Shown in pieces: positions 1 through 5,275 of a DNA stretch of 5,275 bases; position 1 is the stretch's first letter, and each line of letters begins with the position of its first letter. Source of the stretch: DATKMP01 sp035541775 (lineage in GTDB: Bacteria > Bacteroidota > Ignavibacteria > UBA10030); contig DATKMP010000136.1 in NCBI GenBank assembly GCA_035541775.1, positions 1 through 5,275 of the forward strand, in the 5' to 3' direction. A model generated the notes under the pieces. The model had not been told where the DNA came from and ran no database searches. It saw nothing but the letters and a program-made list of their open reading frames with translations. The translations under genes and the position numbers were made by a program.

Positions 1-639
1 GAGCTGGAACAACTGAAAGAAAAAATTAAACGCGAACAGTTGCTCGTTCCGAGAATTGTCTATGGATATTTTCCATGCCAATCGGAAGGCAATGAGTTGA
101 TTATCTATCATCCGGAAAATGGACAGCCGACAAAAGAATGGCTTCGTTTTTCTTTCCCGCGTCAAACTGATGATCGGCATTTGTGCATCAGCGATTATTT
201 TGCATCAAAGGAATCCGGGAAAATGGATGTTGTGGTATTTCATATGGTGACGATGGGCACAACGGCATCGGAATATTCTCAACAGCTTTTTGATTCCAAT
301 CGATATAAAGATTATTTATATTTCCATGGCTTGAGCGTGGAAGCGACCGAAGCGCTGGCCGAGTTGTGGCACAAACGTGTGCGCGAAGAACTCGGCATTG
401 TCGAAAAAGATTCGCCCGATGTCAAACGATTGTTCAGTCAGGGCTATCAAGGTTCACGGTTCAGTTTCGGCTATCCGGCATGCCCGAACTTAGAAGACCA
501 TGCAAAGTTATTCGAACTTTTACAGCCCGAACGCATTGGCGTCACGCTGACCGATGAATGGATGCTGCAGCCGGAACAATCGACCGATGCGATCATTGTG
601 CATCATCCGGAAGCGAGATATTTTAATGTGAAGTCGTAA
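1..639 (+). CDS. metH: Cobalamin-dependent methionine synthase, C-terminal reactivation domain (5' partial)
   Basis: The frame is open from base 1 to the TAA at 637-639, giving 212 residues with no start in the window. A TTG at 40 could be read as a start, but the preceding 13 codons are also open and helix-like (Glu/Lys-rich), so the gene very probably begins upstream. The sequence matches the MetH activation domain: a GYFPC segment with SEGNELIIY near residues 22-35, RFSFPRQ then LCISDYF near 49-67, the helix VEATEALAELWHKRVREELG near 113-132, and the AdoMet-binding signature RxxxGYPACP at residues 153-162 (457-486). MetH transfers a methyl group from methyltetrahydrofolate to homocysteine through cobalamin in the cytoplasm. 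This domain re-methylates cob(II)alamin with AdoMet and an electron from a flavodoxin or ferredoxin type donor. Catalytic and B12-binding domains are not visible, so a stand-alone activation-domain protein is possible but less likely. No terminator follows; phosphoglycerate mutase starts 42 bases later. Confidence 0.9.
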   Translation, partial: ELEQLKEKIKREQLLVPRIVYGYFPCQSEGNELIIYHPENGQPTKEWLRFSFPRQTDDRHLCISDYFASKESGKMDVVVFHMVTMGTTASEYSQQLFDSNRYKDYLYFHGLSVEATEALAELWHKRVREELGIVEKDSPDVKRLFSQGYQGSRFSFGYPACPNLEDHAKLFELLQPERIGVTLTDEWMLQPEQSTDAIIVHHPEARYFNVKS

Positions 640-681
640 TATAAATCAAGAAAAAAAATCAATTAAAAAGGGAAAAATAAA

Positions 682-1317
682 ATGCCAAACTTAATTCTTA
701 TCCGTCACGGTGAATCTCAATGGAATCTTGAGAATCGTTTTACCGGCTGGGTCGATGTTCCGTTGTCGCCGAAAGGTGAACAGGAAGCGAAAGCCGCCGG
801 CGAAAAATTAAAATCATTCAGGTTCGACGAGGCGTTCACCTCGAAACTTCAACGTGCCAACAATACGCTGAAAATTATTCTCGGCATTATCGGCCAATCC
901 AACATCCCCATTCAATACGATCAAGCGTTGAATGAACGCCACTACGGTGCGCTGCAAGGATTGAACAAAGAGGATACGGCGAAAAAATACGGCGCGGATC
1001 AGGTAAAAATCTGGCGACGCAGTTACGACGTTCCGCCTCCGAAAGATAAAACCGAACTCAATCCCGATGGTACGAGCGAAAGTTTGAAGGACACCGCCGC
1101 ACGGACGATTCCGTATTTTGAGTCGAAGATTGTTCCGGAAGTTCTTGCTGGAAAAAATATCATCGTTGCAGCACACGGCAACAGTTTGCGCTCCATCGTG
1201 ATGAAGCTCGACAATCTGACCAAAGAGCAAGTGCTGGAATTGAATATTCCGACCGGAGCGCCGCTGCTGTATGTGTACGACAGCAACGGAAACATCAAAG
1301 AGCACCGATATTTATAA
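682..1317 (+). CDS. gpmA: 2,3-bisphosphoglycerate-dependent phosphoglycerate mutase
   Basis: The 211-residue product interconverts 3- and 2-phosphoglycerate in glycolysis and gluconeogenesis in the cytoplasm. It is a histidine phosphatase superfamily member. The N-terminal RHGESQWN motif lies at residues 8-15 with the phospho-accepting His9. NRFTGWVDVPLSPKGEQEA follows at about 18-36, and Arg58 sits in the TSKLQRA segment. NERHYGALQG at 84-93 supplies the catalytic Glu85, and AHGNSLR at 164-170 supplies the second histidine, His165. WRRSYDVPPP at 111-120 is the usual cofactor-dependent mutase signature and separates it from general phosphatases of the family. It is shorter than the roughly 250-residue E. 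coli enzyme but within the range of the short GpmA forms known in many bacteria. The ATG at 682 is preceded by AAGGGA at 668-673, eight bases upstream, and leaves the RHG motif at its normal distance from the N-terminus. No convincing terminator follows. Confidence 0.95.
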   Translation: MPNLILIRHGESQWNLENRFTGWVDVPLSPKGEQEAKAAGEKLKSFRFDEAFTSKLQRANNTLKIILGIIGQSNIPIQYDQALNERHYGALQGLNKEDTAKKYGADQVKIWRRSYDVPPPKDKTELNPDGTSESLKDTAARTIPYFESKIVPEVLAGKNIIVAAHGNSLRSIVMKLDNLTKEQVLELNIPTGAPLLYVYDSNGNIKEHRYL

Positions 1318-1461
1318 AAAATCGGCAAATTTTTGCGGGAATTTCTGCTTGCATTTCGGGCGTTCCTTTCGCATATTCAATAGCATGATTGAACGGTTTC
1401 GAGAAGAAGAAATACAGAGCGAGAGACCGTAGGAAAAGTTTTTTATCAAGGAGATTGAATT
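1318..1461 (+). other. gpmA-ferredoxin spacer with possible leader hairpin
   Basis: This 144-base spacer holds no gene that I can support. It contains an inverted repeat, ACGGTTTC at 1393-1400 and GAGACCGT at 1423-1430. This would pair over 8 bp with one G-U around a 22-base purine-rich loop. A run of six T lies at 1439-1444, eight bases past the stem, so this is not a canonical terminator. It could be a weak terminator for gpmA or a structure in the ferredoxin leader. No convincing promoter pair is visible. Confidence 0.3.
1448..1453 (+). promoter_or_regulatory. Strong ribosome binding site of the ferredoxin gene
   Basis: AAGGAG lies eight bases before the ATG at 1462. It is the only perfect Shine-Dalgarno core before a gene in this window and fixes the ferredoxin start. 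Its contrast with the SD-poor neighbouring genes suggests high translation of the ferredoxin (inference). Confidence 0.85.
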
Positions 1462-1797
1462 ATGGCAACAAAGATCACTGAAGAATGTATTAATTGCGGT
1501 GCGTGCGAACCAGAATGCCCCAACACGGCTATTTATTCCGGCGGCACGCCGTACGAATTGAACGGACAAACCTTCGATGCATTAACAGCCGATTCCTATT
1601 ATATCGTTCCTGAAAAATGTACCGAATGTGTCGGGCATTTCGACCAAGAACAATGTGCGGCAGTTTGCCCGGTCGATTGCTGCGTTCCCGATCCTTCCAA
1701 GGTCGAAACGGAAGATCAACTGGCGACAAAGGCAAGGCAGTTGCATCCAGAGAAACCGTTTGAATTGAGCGCGGCGAATTCGCATTTCCGTAAGTAA
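1462..1797 (+). CDS. 2[4Fe-4S] ferredoxin, Allochromatium (YfhL-like) type
   Basis: This 111-residue acidic, soluble electron carrier has two cluster motifs. The first is CINCGACEPECP (Cys9, 12, 15, 19), a classical CxxCxxCxxxCP. The second is Cys53-x2-Cys56-x8-Cys65-x3-Cys69-Pro, whose eight-residue insertion between the second and third cysteines is the hallmark of Allochromatium-type ferredoxins. These are known for very low and unequal cluster potentials. Two more cysteines, 73 and 74, follow the second motif. About 30 residues separate the motifs, longer than in clostridial ferredoxins, and a tail of about 35 residues (VETEDQLATKARQLHPEKPF...) is charged and probably helical. The ATG is set by the AAGGAG at 1448-1453. 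The gene has its own strong terminator, so it may be transcribed alone or as the last gene of the upstream group. Its partners are not shown by the sequence; MetH reactivation and QueG, encoded on either side, both need low-potential electrons. Confidence 0.92.
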   Translation: MATKITEECINCGACEPECPNTAIYSGGTPYELNGQTFDALTADSYYIVPEKCTECVGHFDQEQCAAVCPVDCCVPDPSKVETEDQLATKARQLHPEKPFELSAANSHFRK

Positions 1798-1817
1798 GAA
1801 AGAGCATTCGTGAACTG

Positions 1818-1859
1818 AGTCGGTTCTTCTTTTGTTAGAGGAACCGACTTTTTTGTTTT
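1818..1859 (+). terminator. Intrinsic terminator after the ferredoxin gene
   Basis: AGTCGGTTC (1818-1826) pairs perfectly with GAACCGACT (1841-1849). Four more pairs, 1827-1830 with 1837-1840 and including one G-U, extend the stem to 13 bp with a six-base loop. A run of six T (1849-1854), then G and four more T, follows directly. This is a textbook Rho-independent terminator, and it separates the ferredoxin transcript from queG. Confidence 0.92.
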
Positions 1860-1913
1860 CTAATGAAAATATACGCGGAACTCGAATATCCGTTTCGTTT
1901 GTTTTAAATATGA

Positions 1914-2855
1914 ATGAAAACAATATCGATCACATCGACCATAAAATCCAAAGCGGTGGAACTTGGTTTTTCGAAAATCGGCATTGCACGCGCAGCCGAA
2001 TTGAACGAAGAAGGCGCACATCTGCGCGAATGGCTTTATCGCAGGTATCACGCATCGATGGAGTGGATGAATCGTGACACTGAAAAGCGTATTGATCCGC
2101 GCAATATTTTGCCGTCTGCAAAATCTGTGATCGCTGTTGCGGCAAATTATTATTCAGCGGCGAATCATTCCGCCGATTCTACAACCGGAAAAATTTCCCG
2201 TTATGCTTGGGGCGATGATTATCATTTTGTTCTCACCGAGCGGCTCGAACAATTGCTTGCGTTCATTCAATCGCTTCAGCCGGATGTCCACGGAAGATAT
2301 TATGTCGATGCCGGGCCAGTGATGGACAAAGCGTGGGCGGTTCGTGCAGGAATCGGATGGATGGGCAAACATACGAACGTTATTTCTAAAGAATTCGGCT
2401 CTTGGATTTTTCTTGGCGAAATAATTTTGGATGTTGAATTAGAATACGATGCGCCGATAGAAGATTTCTGCGGAACCTGTACCGCATGCCTTGAGGCATG
2501 TCCGACACAGGCAATCGTTGAACCGTATTTGCTGGATGCCAATAAATGTATTTCGTATCTGACCATCGAGCATCGCGGCGAATTACCCGCGAATAGAATG
2601 TCAAAGTTTGACCGCTGGGTGTACGGCTGCGATATCTGTCAAGATGTGTGTCCATGGAATCGGTTTGCCAAGGAAACAAAGGACCAGGAATTCAAACCGC
2701 GTGAAGAAAATATCGCACCGAAGCTTACAGAATTACAAAATCTAAGCCAAGAAGAATTTTCCAGTCGATTTCGCCGAAGTCCGATCAAACGGACAAAGCA
2801 CAGCGGTCTCACGCGCAATGTTGCCTCAATTCTTGAATCTCAAAAAACTTCGTAG
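1914..2855 (+). CDS. queG: Epoxyqueuosine reductase QueG
   Basis: The 313-residue product catalyses the last step of queuosine synthesis, reducing epoxyqueuosine to queuosine in tRNAs with GUN anticodons. It uses cobalamin and two [4Fe-4S] clusters. The N-terminal corrinoid-binding domain contains VAANYYS at about 75-81, RYAWGDDYH at 96-104 and YVDAGPVMDKAWAVRAGIGWMGKHT at about 130-154. Asp132 aligns with the aspartate proposed as proton donor in characterised QueG. The ferredoxin-like domain has CGTCTACLEACP (Cys186, 189, 192, 196), a lone Cys212 in KCISYLTIEHRG, and YGCDICQDVCPWN (Cys239, 242, 246), which is the eight-cysteine pattern of the family. The protein ends about 65 residues after the last cysteine, so it lacks the HEAT-like C-terminal extension of longer QueG proteins such as that of Bacillus; short versions are common. 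The ATG at 1914 gives the normal N-terminus. An out-of-frame ATG at 1910 overlaps it, and no Shine-Dalgarno sequence is visible. Confidence 0.95.
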   Translation: MKTISITSTIKSKAVELGFSKIGIARAAELNEEGAHLREWLYRRYHASMEWMNRDTEKRIDPRNILPSAKSVIAVAANYYSAANHSADSTTGKISRYAWGDDYHFVLTERLEQLLAFIQSLQPDVHGRYYVDAGPVMDKAWAVRAGIGWMGKHTNVISKEFGSWIFLGEIILDVELEYDAPIEDFCGTCTACLEACPTQAIVEPYLLDANKCISYLTIEHRGELPANRMSKFDRWVYGCDICQDVCPWNRFAKETKDQEFKPREENIAPKLTELQNLSQEEFSSRFRRSPIKRTKHSGLTRNVASILESQKTS

Positions 2856-2943
2856 TACGTTAAAATATGAATCAAAAGAAAAATGAGTGCATCAAATATA
2901 TAAATCATAAAGTCGTTAATCACGAAATCAAAAAATCATCATT
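2856..2943 (+). repeat. AT-rich trxB leader with degenerate AAATCA repeats
   Basis: The 88-base spacer between queG and trxB contains no gene or terminator that I can support. From 2902 to 2940 it holds five imperfect copies of a unit close to AAATCAnn: AAATCATA, AAGTCGT, TAATCACG, AAATCAAA, AAATCATC. The TC dinucleotides are spaced 8, 7, 8 and 8 bases apart. The array stops four bases before the trxB start codon, so it occupies the place where a ribosome binding site would be. Two isolated AAATCA words (643-648 and 656-661) also occur in the metH-gpmA spacer. It may be a decayed simple repeat, or an A-rich unstructured leader that helps SD-independent initiation. Confidence 0.5.
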
Positions 2944-3885
2944 ATGACTCAACATCGAAAAGTTATCATCATCGGTTCCGGCCCGGCAGGATTGACTGCC
3001 GCATTGTACACCGGACGTGCAAACCTATCGCCGCTTGTCTTTGAGGGATATCAGCCCGGCGGGCAATTGACCATCACCACGGAAGTGGAAAACTTTCCAG
3101 GATTTACCGATGGTATTCAAGGCCCGGAGTTGATGGAAATTATTCGTAAGCAGGCGCAGCGCTTTGGCGCTGAAACGCATTTTCAATCTGTCGAGTCGGT
3201 GGACTTTTCCAAGCGCCCATTCAAAGTTATTGCGGATGGCGAAGAATATTTTGCCGCCACCGTTATAATCGCAACCGGCGCAACAGCGAAGCTGCTTAAC
3301 TTACCGTCGGAATCCGAATATATGGGCTACGGTGTTTCTGCGTGCGCAACGTGCGATGGATTTTTTTTCAAGAATCAACACGTGGCGATTGTCGGTGGCG
3401 GCGATACGGCGATGGAAGAAGCAACGTATTTAACAAATCATGCCGCGCGCGTTACGGTCATTCATCGCAGGAATGAATTGCGCGCATCCAAAGTCATGAT
3501 CGATCGTGCAAAGAAAAATCCCAAGATCGATTTTATCTGGGATACCGTGGTGGACGAAGTGCTGGGAACAAAGGACAACGACAGGAAAAATTTTACCGGA
3601 CTACGCCTCAAGAATATAAAAACCGGTGCATTAACGGATTACACATGTGATGGCTTGTTCCTCGCCATCGGCCATCAGCCCAATACAAAATTATTTGAAG
3701 GAATGCTGGAAATGGATGCTGTGGGATATTTGAAAACAAAACCGCACAGCACGGCGACGAATATTCCCGGCGTATTTGCCGCCGGCGATGTTGCCGATCC
3801 AACGTACCGACAGGCAATTAGCGCGGCTGGTACCGGATGTATGGCTGCCATCGATGCCGAACGATTCCTCGCCGGCCAAGAATAA
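2944..3885 (+). CDS. trxB: Thioredoxin-disulfide reductase
   Basis: The 313-residue cytoplasmic FAD enzyme uses NADPH to reduce thioredoxin, feeding ribonucleotide reductase and disulfide repair. The FAD-binding Rossmann motif GSGPAG is at residues 11-16, followed by YQPGGQLTITTEVENFPGF at about 36-54. The redox-active pair is Cys134-Ala-Thr-Cys137 in ACATCDGFFFKN. The NADPH domain has GGGDTAMEEA at 151-160 and HRRNELRASK at 174-183; the arginines after the histidine typically bind the 2'-phosphate and so point to NADPH. The C-terminal FAD contact GVFAAGDVADPTYRQAISAAGTGC lies at about 276-299. Length and motif order are those of the low-molecular-weight bacterial enzyme. ATCDG and both pyridine-binding motifs distinguish it from ferredoxin-NADP reductases of the TrxR-like type, which lack the CxxC. 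The ATG at 2944 gives the standard N-terminus; no Shine-Dalgarno sequence is seen. A hairpin follows at 3922-3956. Confidence 0.97.
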   Translation: MTQHRKVIIIGSGPAGLTAALYTGRANLSPLVFEGYQPGGQLTITTEVENFPGFTDGIQGPELMEIIRKQAQRFGAETHFQSVESVDFSKRPFKVIADGEEYFAATVIIATGATAKLLNLPSESEYMGYGVSACATCDGFFFKNQHVAIVGGGDTAMEEATYLTNHAARVTVIHRRNELRASKVMIDRAKKNPKIDFIWDTVVDEVLGTKDNDRKNFTGLRLKNIKTGALTDYTCDGLFLAIGHQPNTKLFEGMLEMDAVGYLKTKPHSTATNIPGVFAAGDVADPTYRQAISAAGTGCMAAIDAERFLAGQE

Positions 3886-3921
3886 ATACAGCGCTTGTTG
3901 ATGATGATCATGAAACATGAA

Positions 3922-3961
3922 AAAAATCAGTCTTCGATAAACTCAGATTGATTTTTATTTT
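3922..3961 (+). terminator. Hairpin after trxB, probable terminator, abutting the next start codon
   Basis: AAAAATCAGTCT (3922-3933) pairs with AGATTGATTTTT (3945-3956) over 12 bp with one G-U, around an 11-base loop. On the + strand the right arm ends in five T, followed by A and four T (3958-3961). It therefore resembles an intrinsic terminator for trxB, though the lower stem is A-T only. The stem ends seven bases before the ATG at 3964, so it could instead act on translation of the next gene. Confidence 0.6.
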
Positions 3962-3963
3962 CT

Positions 3964-4722
3964 ATGAATTCATCGATCGAAAACACACCATGCGTCATTC
4001 TTGCTGCCGGAATTTCGAGACGGCTTCGTCCGCTCACAGATGATCGACCGAAGTGTTTGCTGGAAGTGAACGGCACAACAATACTACAGCGAATGCTCGA
4101 AAATATTTTTGCCACCGGTATTCGCCGCGTTGCAATTGTCGTGGGATATAAAGCGGAAATGATTCGCGAACACCTACGCGCAAAATTTTCACAAAAGCGA
4201 TTCAAGTTTATACTCAATCCCAATTATTCAACGACGAACAATGCGTATTCGCTTTTACTTGCTAAAAAGTTTTTAGAGGATGAAAATGGAAAGGTTGCCG
4301 GAAACTTTTTATTGCTGGATAGCGACTTGGTTTTTATTTCATCGTTGCTGCCGGAATTCTTATCGCATGCTGCACGGAATAAAATTGCTGTCCGCATTCT
4401 AGGCGAACATAACGACGAAGAAATCGGTGTAACGGTGAATGCAGAGGGAATCATTACGAACATCGGCAAACACCTTGCCGGTGCGGTAGGTGAATCCGTC
4501 GGTATGGAATTGTTTGCACCTTCAACCGCAACAAAATTGTTTCGTGTGTTAGAACAGCGCGTGCATTCCGGCATCGGAAGAACGGAATTCTACGAAGCAT
4601 CCTTCCAGCAGTTGATCGAACACGGTACGAAATTGTCGATGGTCAATGTTGATTCGTTTCCCGTTATAGAAATCGATACGCCGGAAGATTACCGGCAGGC
4701 GCAGCAATTAATTCTTTGTTGA
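3964..4722 (+). CDS. LicC-like alcohol-phosphate cytidylyltransferase (NTP transferase)
   Basis: The 252-residue soluble protein has a GT-A type nucleotidyltransferase fold. The N-terminal nucleotide-binding signature LAAGISRRLRPLTDDRPKCLLEV spans residues 13-35, with Lys30 as the expected phosphate-contacting lysine. NYSTTNNAYSL at 88-98 resembles the YNNFYSL region of phosphocholine cytidylyltransferase LicC. LLDSDLVF at 117-124 offers metal ligands Asp119 and Asp121. IGKHLAGAVGESVGMELF at 167-184 is typical of this subgroup, and EIDTPEDYRQAQQL at 236-249 holds the second metal aspartate, Asp238. Known relatives activate phosphocholine, inositol-1-phosphate, 2-aminoethylphosphonate or sugar phosphates with CTP or another NTP. 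The substrate here is not determined by sequence. The adjacent CDP-alcohol phosphatidyltransferase makes a CDP-alcohol product the best inference. The ATG at 3964 is the only reasonable start, since an in-frame stop lies at 3949-3951 and the core motif begins ten residues in. No Shine-Dalgarno sequence is present. Confidence 0.85.
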   Translation: MNSSIENTPCVILAAGISRRLRPLTDDRPKCLLEVNGTTILQRMLENIFATGIRRVAIVVGYKAEMIREHLRAKFSQKRFKFILNPNYSTTNNAYSLLLAKKFLEDENGKVAGNFLLLDSDLVFISSLLPEFLSHAARNKIAVRILGEHNDEEIGVTVNAEGIITNIGKHLAGAVGESVGMELFAPSTATKLFRVLEQRVHSGIGRTEFYEASFQQLIEHGTKLSMVNVDSFPVIEIDTPEDYRQAQQLILC

Positions 4723-4829
4723 AATCTCAAAGTACAAATGCTCGAGTTCCAGACAAAGCTCAACCATCCATAACATTTAGTCATTTGTTTGTATTTTGTC
4801 TTTTGAAGTTCGGAATTTGTTTGAGATTT
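4722..4829 (+). repeat. Imperfect inverted repeat filling the spacer before the phosphatidyltransferase gene
   Basis: AAATCTCAAA (4722-4731) recurs as a perfect inverted copy TTTGAGATTT (4820-4829). Further blocks keep the same order on both arms: CAAAT (4735-4739) with ATTTG (4815-4819), a CGA-type block, and AGACAAA (4751-4757) with TTTGTCT (4795-4801). The arms thus look like an old palindrome interrupted by small insertions. A separate pair, ACAAATG (4734-4740) with CATTTGT (4782-4788), offers an alternative fold. The left arm overlaps the last bases of the cytidylyltransferase gene. It could be a mobile-type intergenic palindrome or a transcript-processing hairpin. Confidence 0.55.
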
Positions 4830-4855
4830 GTAAGTTGAAATTTTTCATATAAAGC

Positions 4856-5275
4856 ATGTATTCGTACGAACAATCCATAAAATCGAAGCAGTCCGACGAA
4901 CTCATCAACACCTATTTGCTGCGGCCGATTGCAGGCATGATTGTCGGTGTACTGTATCGCACTTCGGTTACACCAAATCAAATAACGATTACTTCCGTTG
5001 TTGTCGGATTGATTGCGTCTGCCGTATATCTTTGCGGAACATCGACAGCCATGTTTATCGCCGGACTGCTCGTGACACTTAAAGACATTCTCGATTCCGC
5101 CGACGGGCAGCTTGCGCGCGCAAAAAATCAATATAGCCGTGTCGGCAGGTTTCTAGATTCCATCGGTGATTTTGTTGTCGATGTTGCATTGTTTGCAGCA
5201 ATCGGCTGGGTACTGTATCGAGAACAACATTCCTTCTGGATGTTGATTCTTGCAGCGCTCGGATTACTTGGAATA
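4856..5275 (+). CDS. CDP-alcohol phosphatidyltransferase family protein (3' partial)
   Basis: An open frame runs from the ATG at 4856 to the window end (140 residues, no stop). It carries the complete family signature D-x2-DG-x2-AR-x8-G-x3-D-x3-D: Asp80, Asp83-Gly84, Ala87-Arg88, Gly97, Asp101, Asp105. The four aspartates bind the two metal ions and the CDP group. Before it lie the polar SIKSKQSDELINTYLLRP segment (7-24) and the TPNQIT motif (39-44), which is also typical. Hydrophobic stretches at about 25-35, 43-60, 63-79, 106-120 and 128-140 are consistent with an integral inner-membrane enzyme of about six helices, the last of which lie beyond the window. The enzyme moves a phospho-alcohol or phosphatidyl group from a CDP-linked donor to an acceptor alcohol, with release of CMP. 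Its position 133 bases after a cytidylyltransferase suggests the pair makes a phospholipid headgroup or a di-inositol-phosphate-like phosphodiester. The acceptor cannot be told. No Shine-Dalgarno sequence is visible before the ATG. Confidence 0.88.
   Translation, partial: MYSYEQSIKSKQSDELINTYLLRPIAGMIVGVLYRTSVTPNQITITSVVVGLIASAVYLCGTSTAMFIAGLLVTLKDILDSADGQLARAKNQYSRVGRFLDSIGDFVVDVALFAAIGWVLYREQHSFWMLILAALGLLGI

Noticed and set aside
814..1305. Open frame of 163 codons on the - strand inside gpmA
   Set aside because: It lies wholly opposite a clear phosphoglycerate mutase gene; its translation shows no family motif and it is best explained as a codon-bias shadow.
1317..1334. Possible terminator just after gpmA (AAAAAT/ATTTTT)
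   Set aside because: The stem is only six A-T pairs with no GC core, too weak to support an intrinsic terminator.
1349..1377. Promoter-like TTGCAT, 17 bases, CATATT in the gpmA-ferredoxin spacer
   Set aside because: It matches the consensus hexamers at only three and four positions, which is expected by chance in AT-rich DNA, and the sigma factor preference of this organism is unknown.
1832..2077. Open frame of 81 codons on the + strand overlapping the start of queG
   Set aside because: It starts within the terminator loop and runs out of frame through queG; the product is arginine-rich with no recognisable domain.
4781..5131. Open frame of 116 codons on the - strand at the right end
   Set aside because: It is antisense to the phosphatidyltransferase gene, whose + strand translation carries the full family motif; the - strand product has no recognisable features.
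1..5275. CRISPR array, tRNA or rRNA gene, transposon or defence system
   Set aside because: No spaced direct repeats of CRISPR size, no tRNA-like cloverleaf, no transposase or nuclease motifs were seen; coding sequence is housekeeping or lipid-type enzymes.

Overview
The window is a chromosomal segment from a Gram-negative-like bacterium with all recognisable genes on the + strand: five complete genes and one partial gene at each edge. Coding DNA is of moderate GC and the spacers are strongly AT-rich. Only the ferredoxin gene, and more weakly the phosphoglycerate mutase gene, has a Shine-Dalgarno-like sequence; queG, trxB and the two lipid-type genes have none that I can see. Weak SD usage, a short QueG, an Allochromatium-type two-cluster ferredoxin and AAATCA-rich spacers would suit the Bacteroidota/Chlorobiota/Ignavibacteriota neighbourhood, but this placement is inferred from gene style alone and is low-confidence.

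Layout. 1-639: C-terminal reactivation (AdoMet-binding) domain of cobalamin-dependent methionine synthase, start outside the window. 682-1317: short 2,3-bisphosphoglycerate-dependent phosphoglycerate mutase. 1462-1797: 2[4Fe-4S] ferredoxin, closed by a strong intrinsic terminator at 1818-1859. 1914-2855: epoxyqueuosine reductase (QueG). 2944-3885: thioredoxin reductase (TrxB), preceded by a degenerate AAATCA repeat and followed by a hairpin that ends a few bases before the next start codon. 3964-4722: LicC-like sugar/alcohol-phosphate cytidylyltransferase. 4722-4829: imperfect inverted repeat in the spacer. 4856-5275: start of a CDP-alcohol phosphatidyltransferase that runs off the end.

Functional reading. 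The first part is housekeeping metabolism with a redox and corrinoid flavour: MetH and QueG both use cobalamin, QueG and the ferredoxin carry [4Fe-4S] clusters, and TrxB is an NADPH flavoprotein. MetH reactivation and QueG both need low-potential electrons, so the ferredoxin is a plausible but unproven donor. The last two genes look like a two-step pathway: the cytidylyltransferase would make a CDP-activated polar alcohol, and the membrane phosphatidyltransferase would move a phospho-alcohol group from a CDP-linked substrate to an acceptor, giving a phospholipid headgroup or a phosphodiester compatible solute. The exact substrate cannot be read from the sequence.

I see no RNA genes, CRISPR arrays, insertion sequences, phage genes or defence systems. 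There is no strong candidate for an entirely new system; the most interesting items are the spacer structures and the split cytidylyl/phosphatidyl transferase pair.
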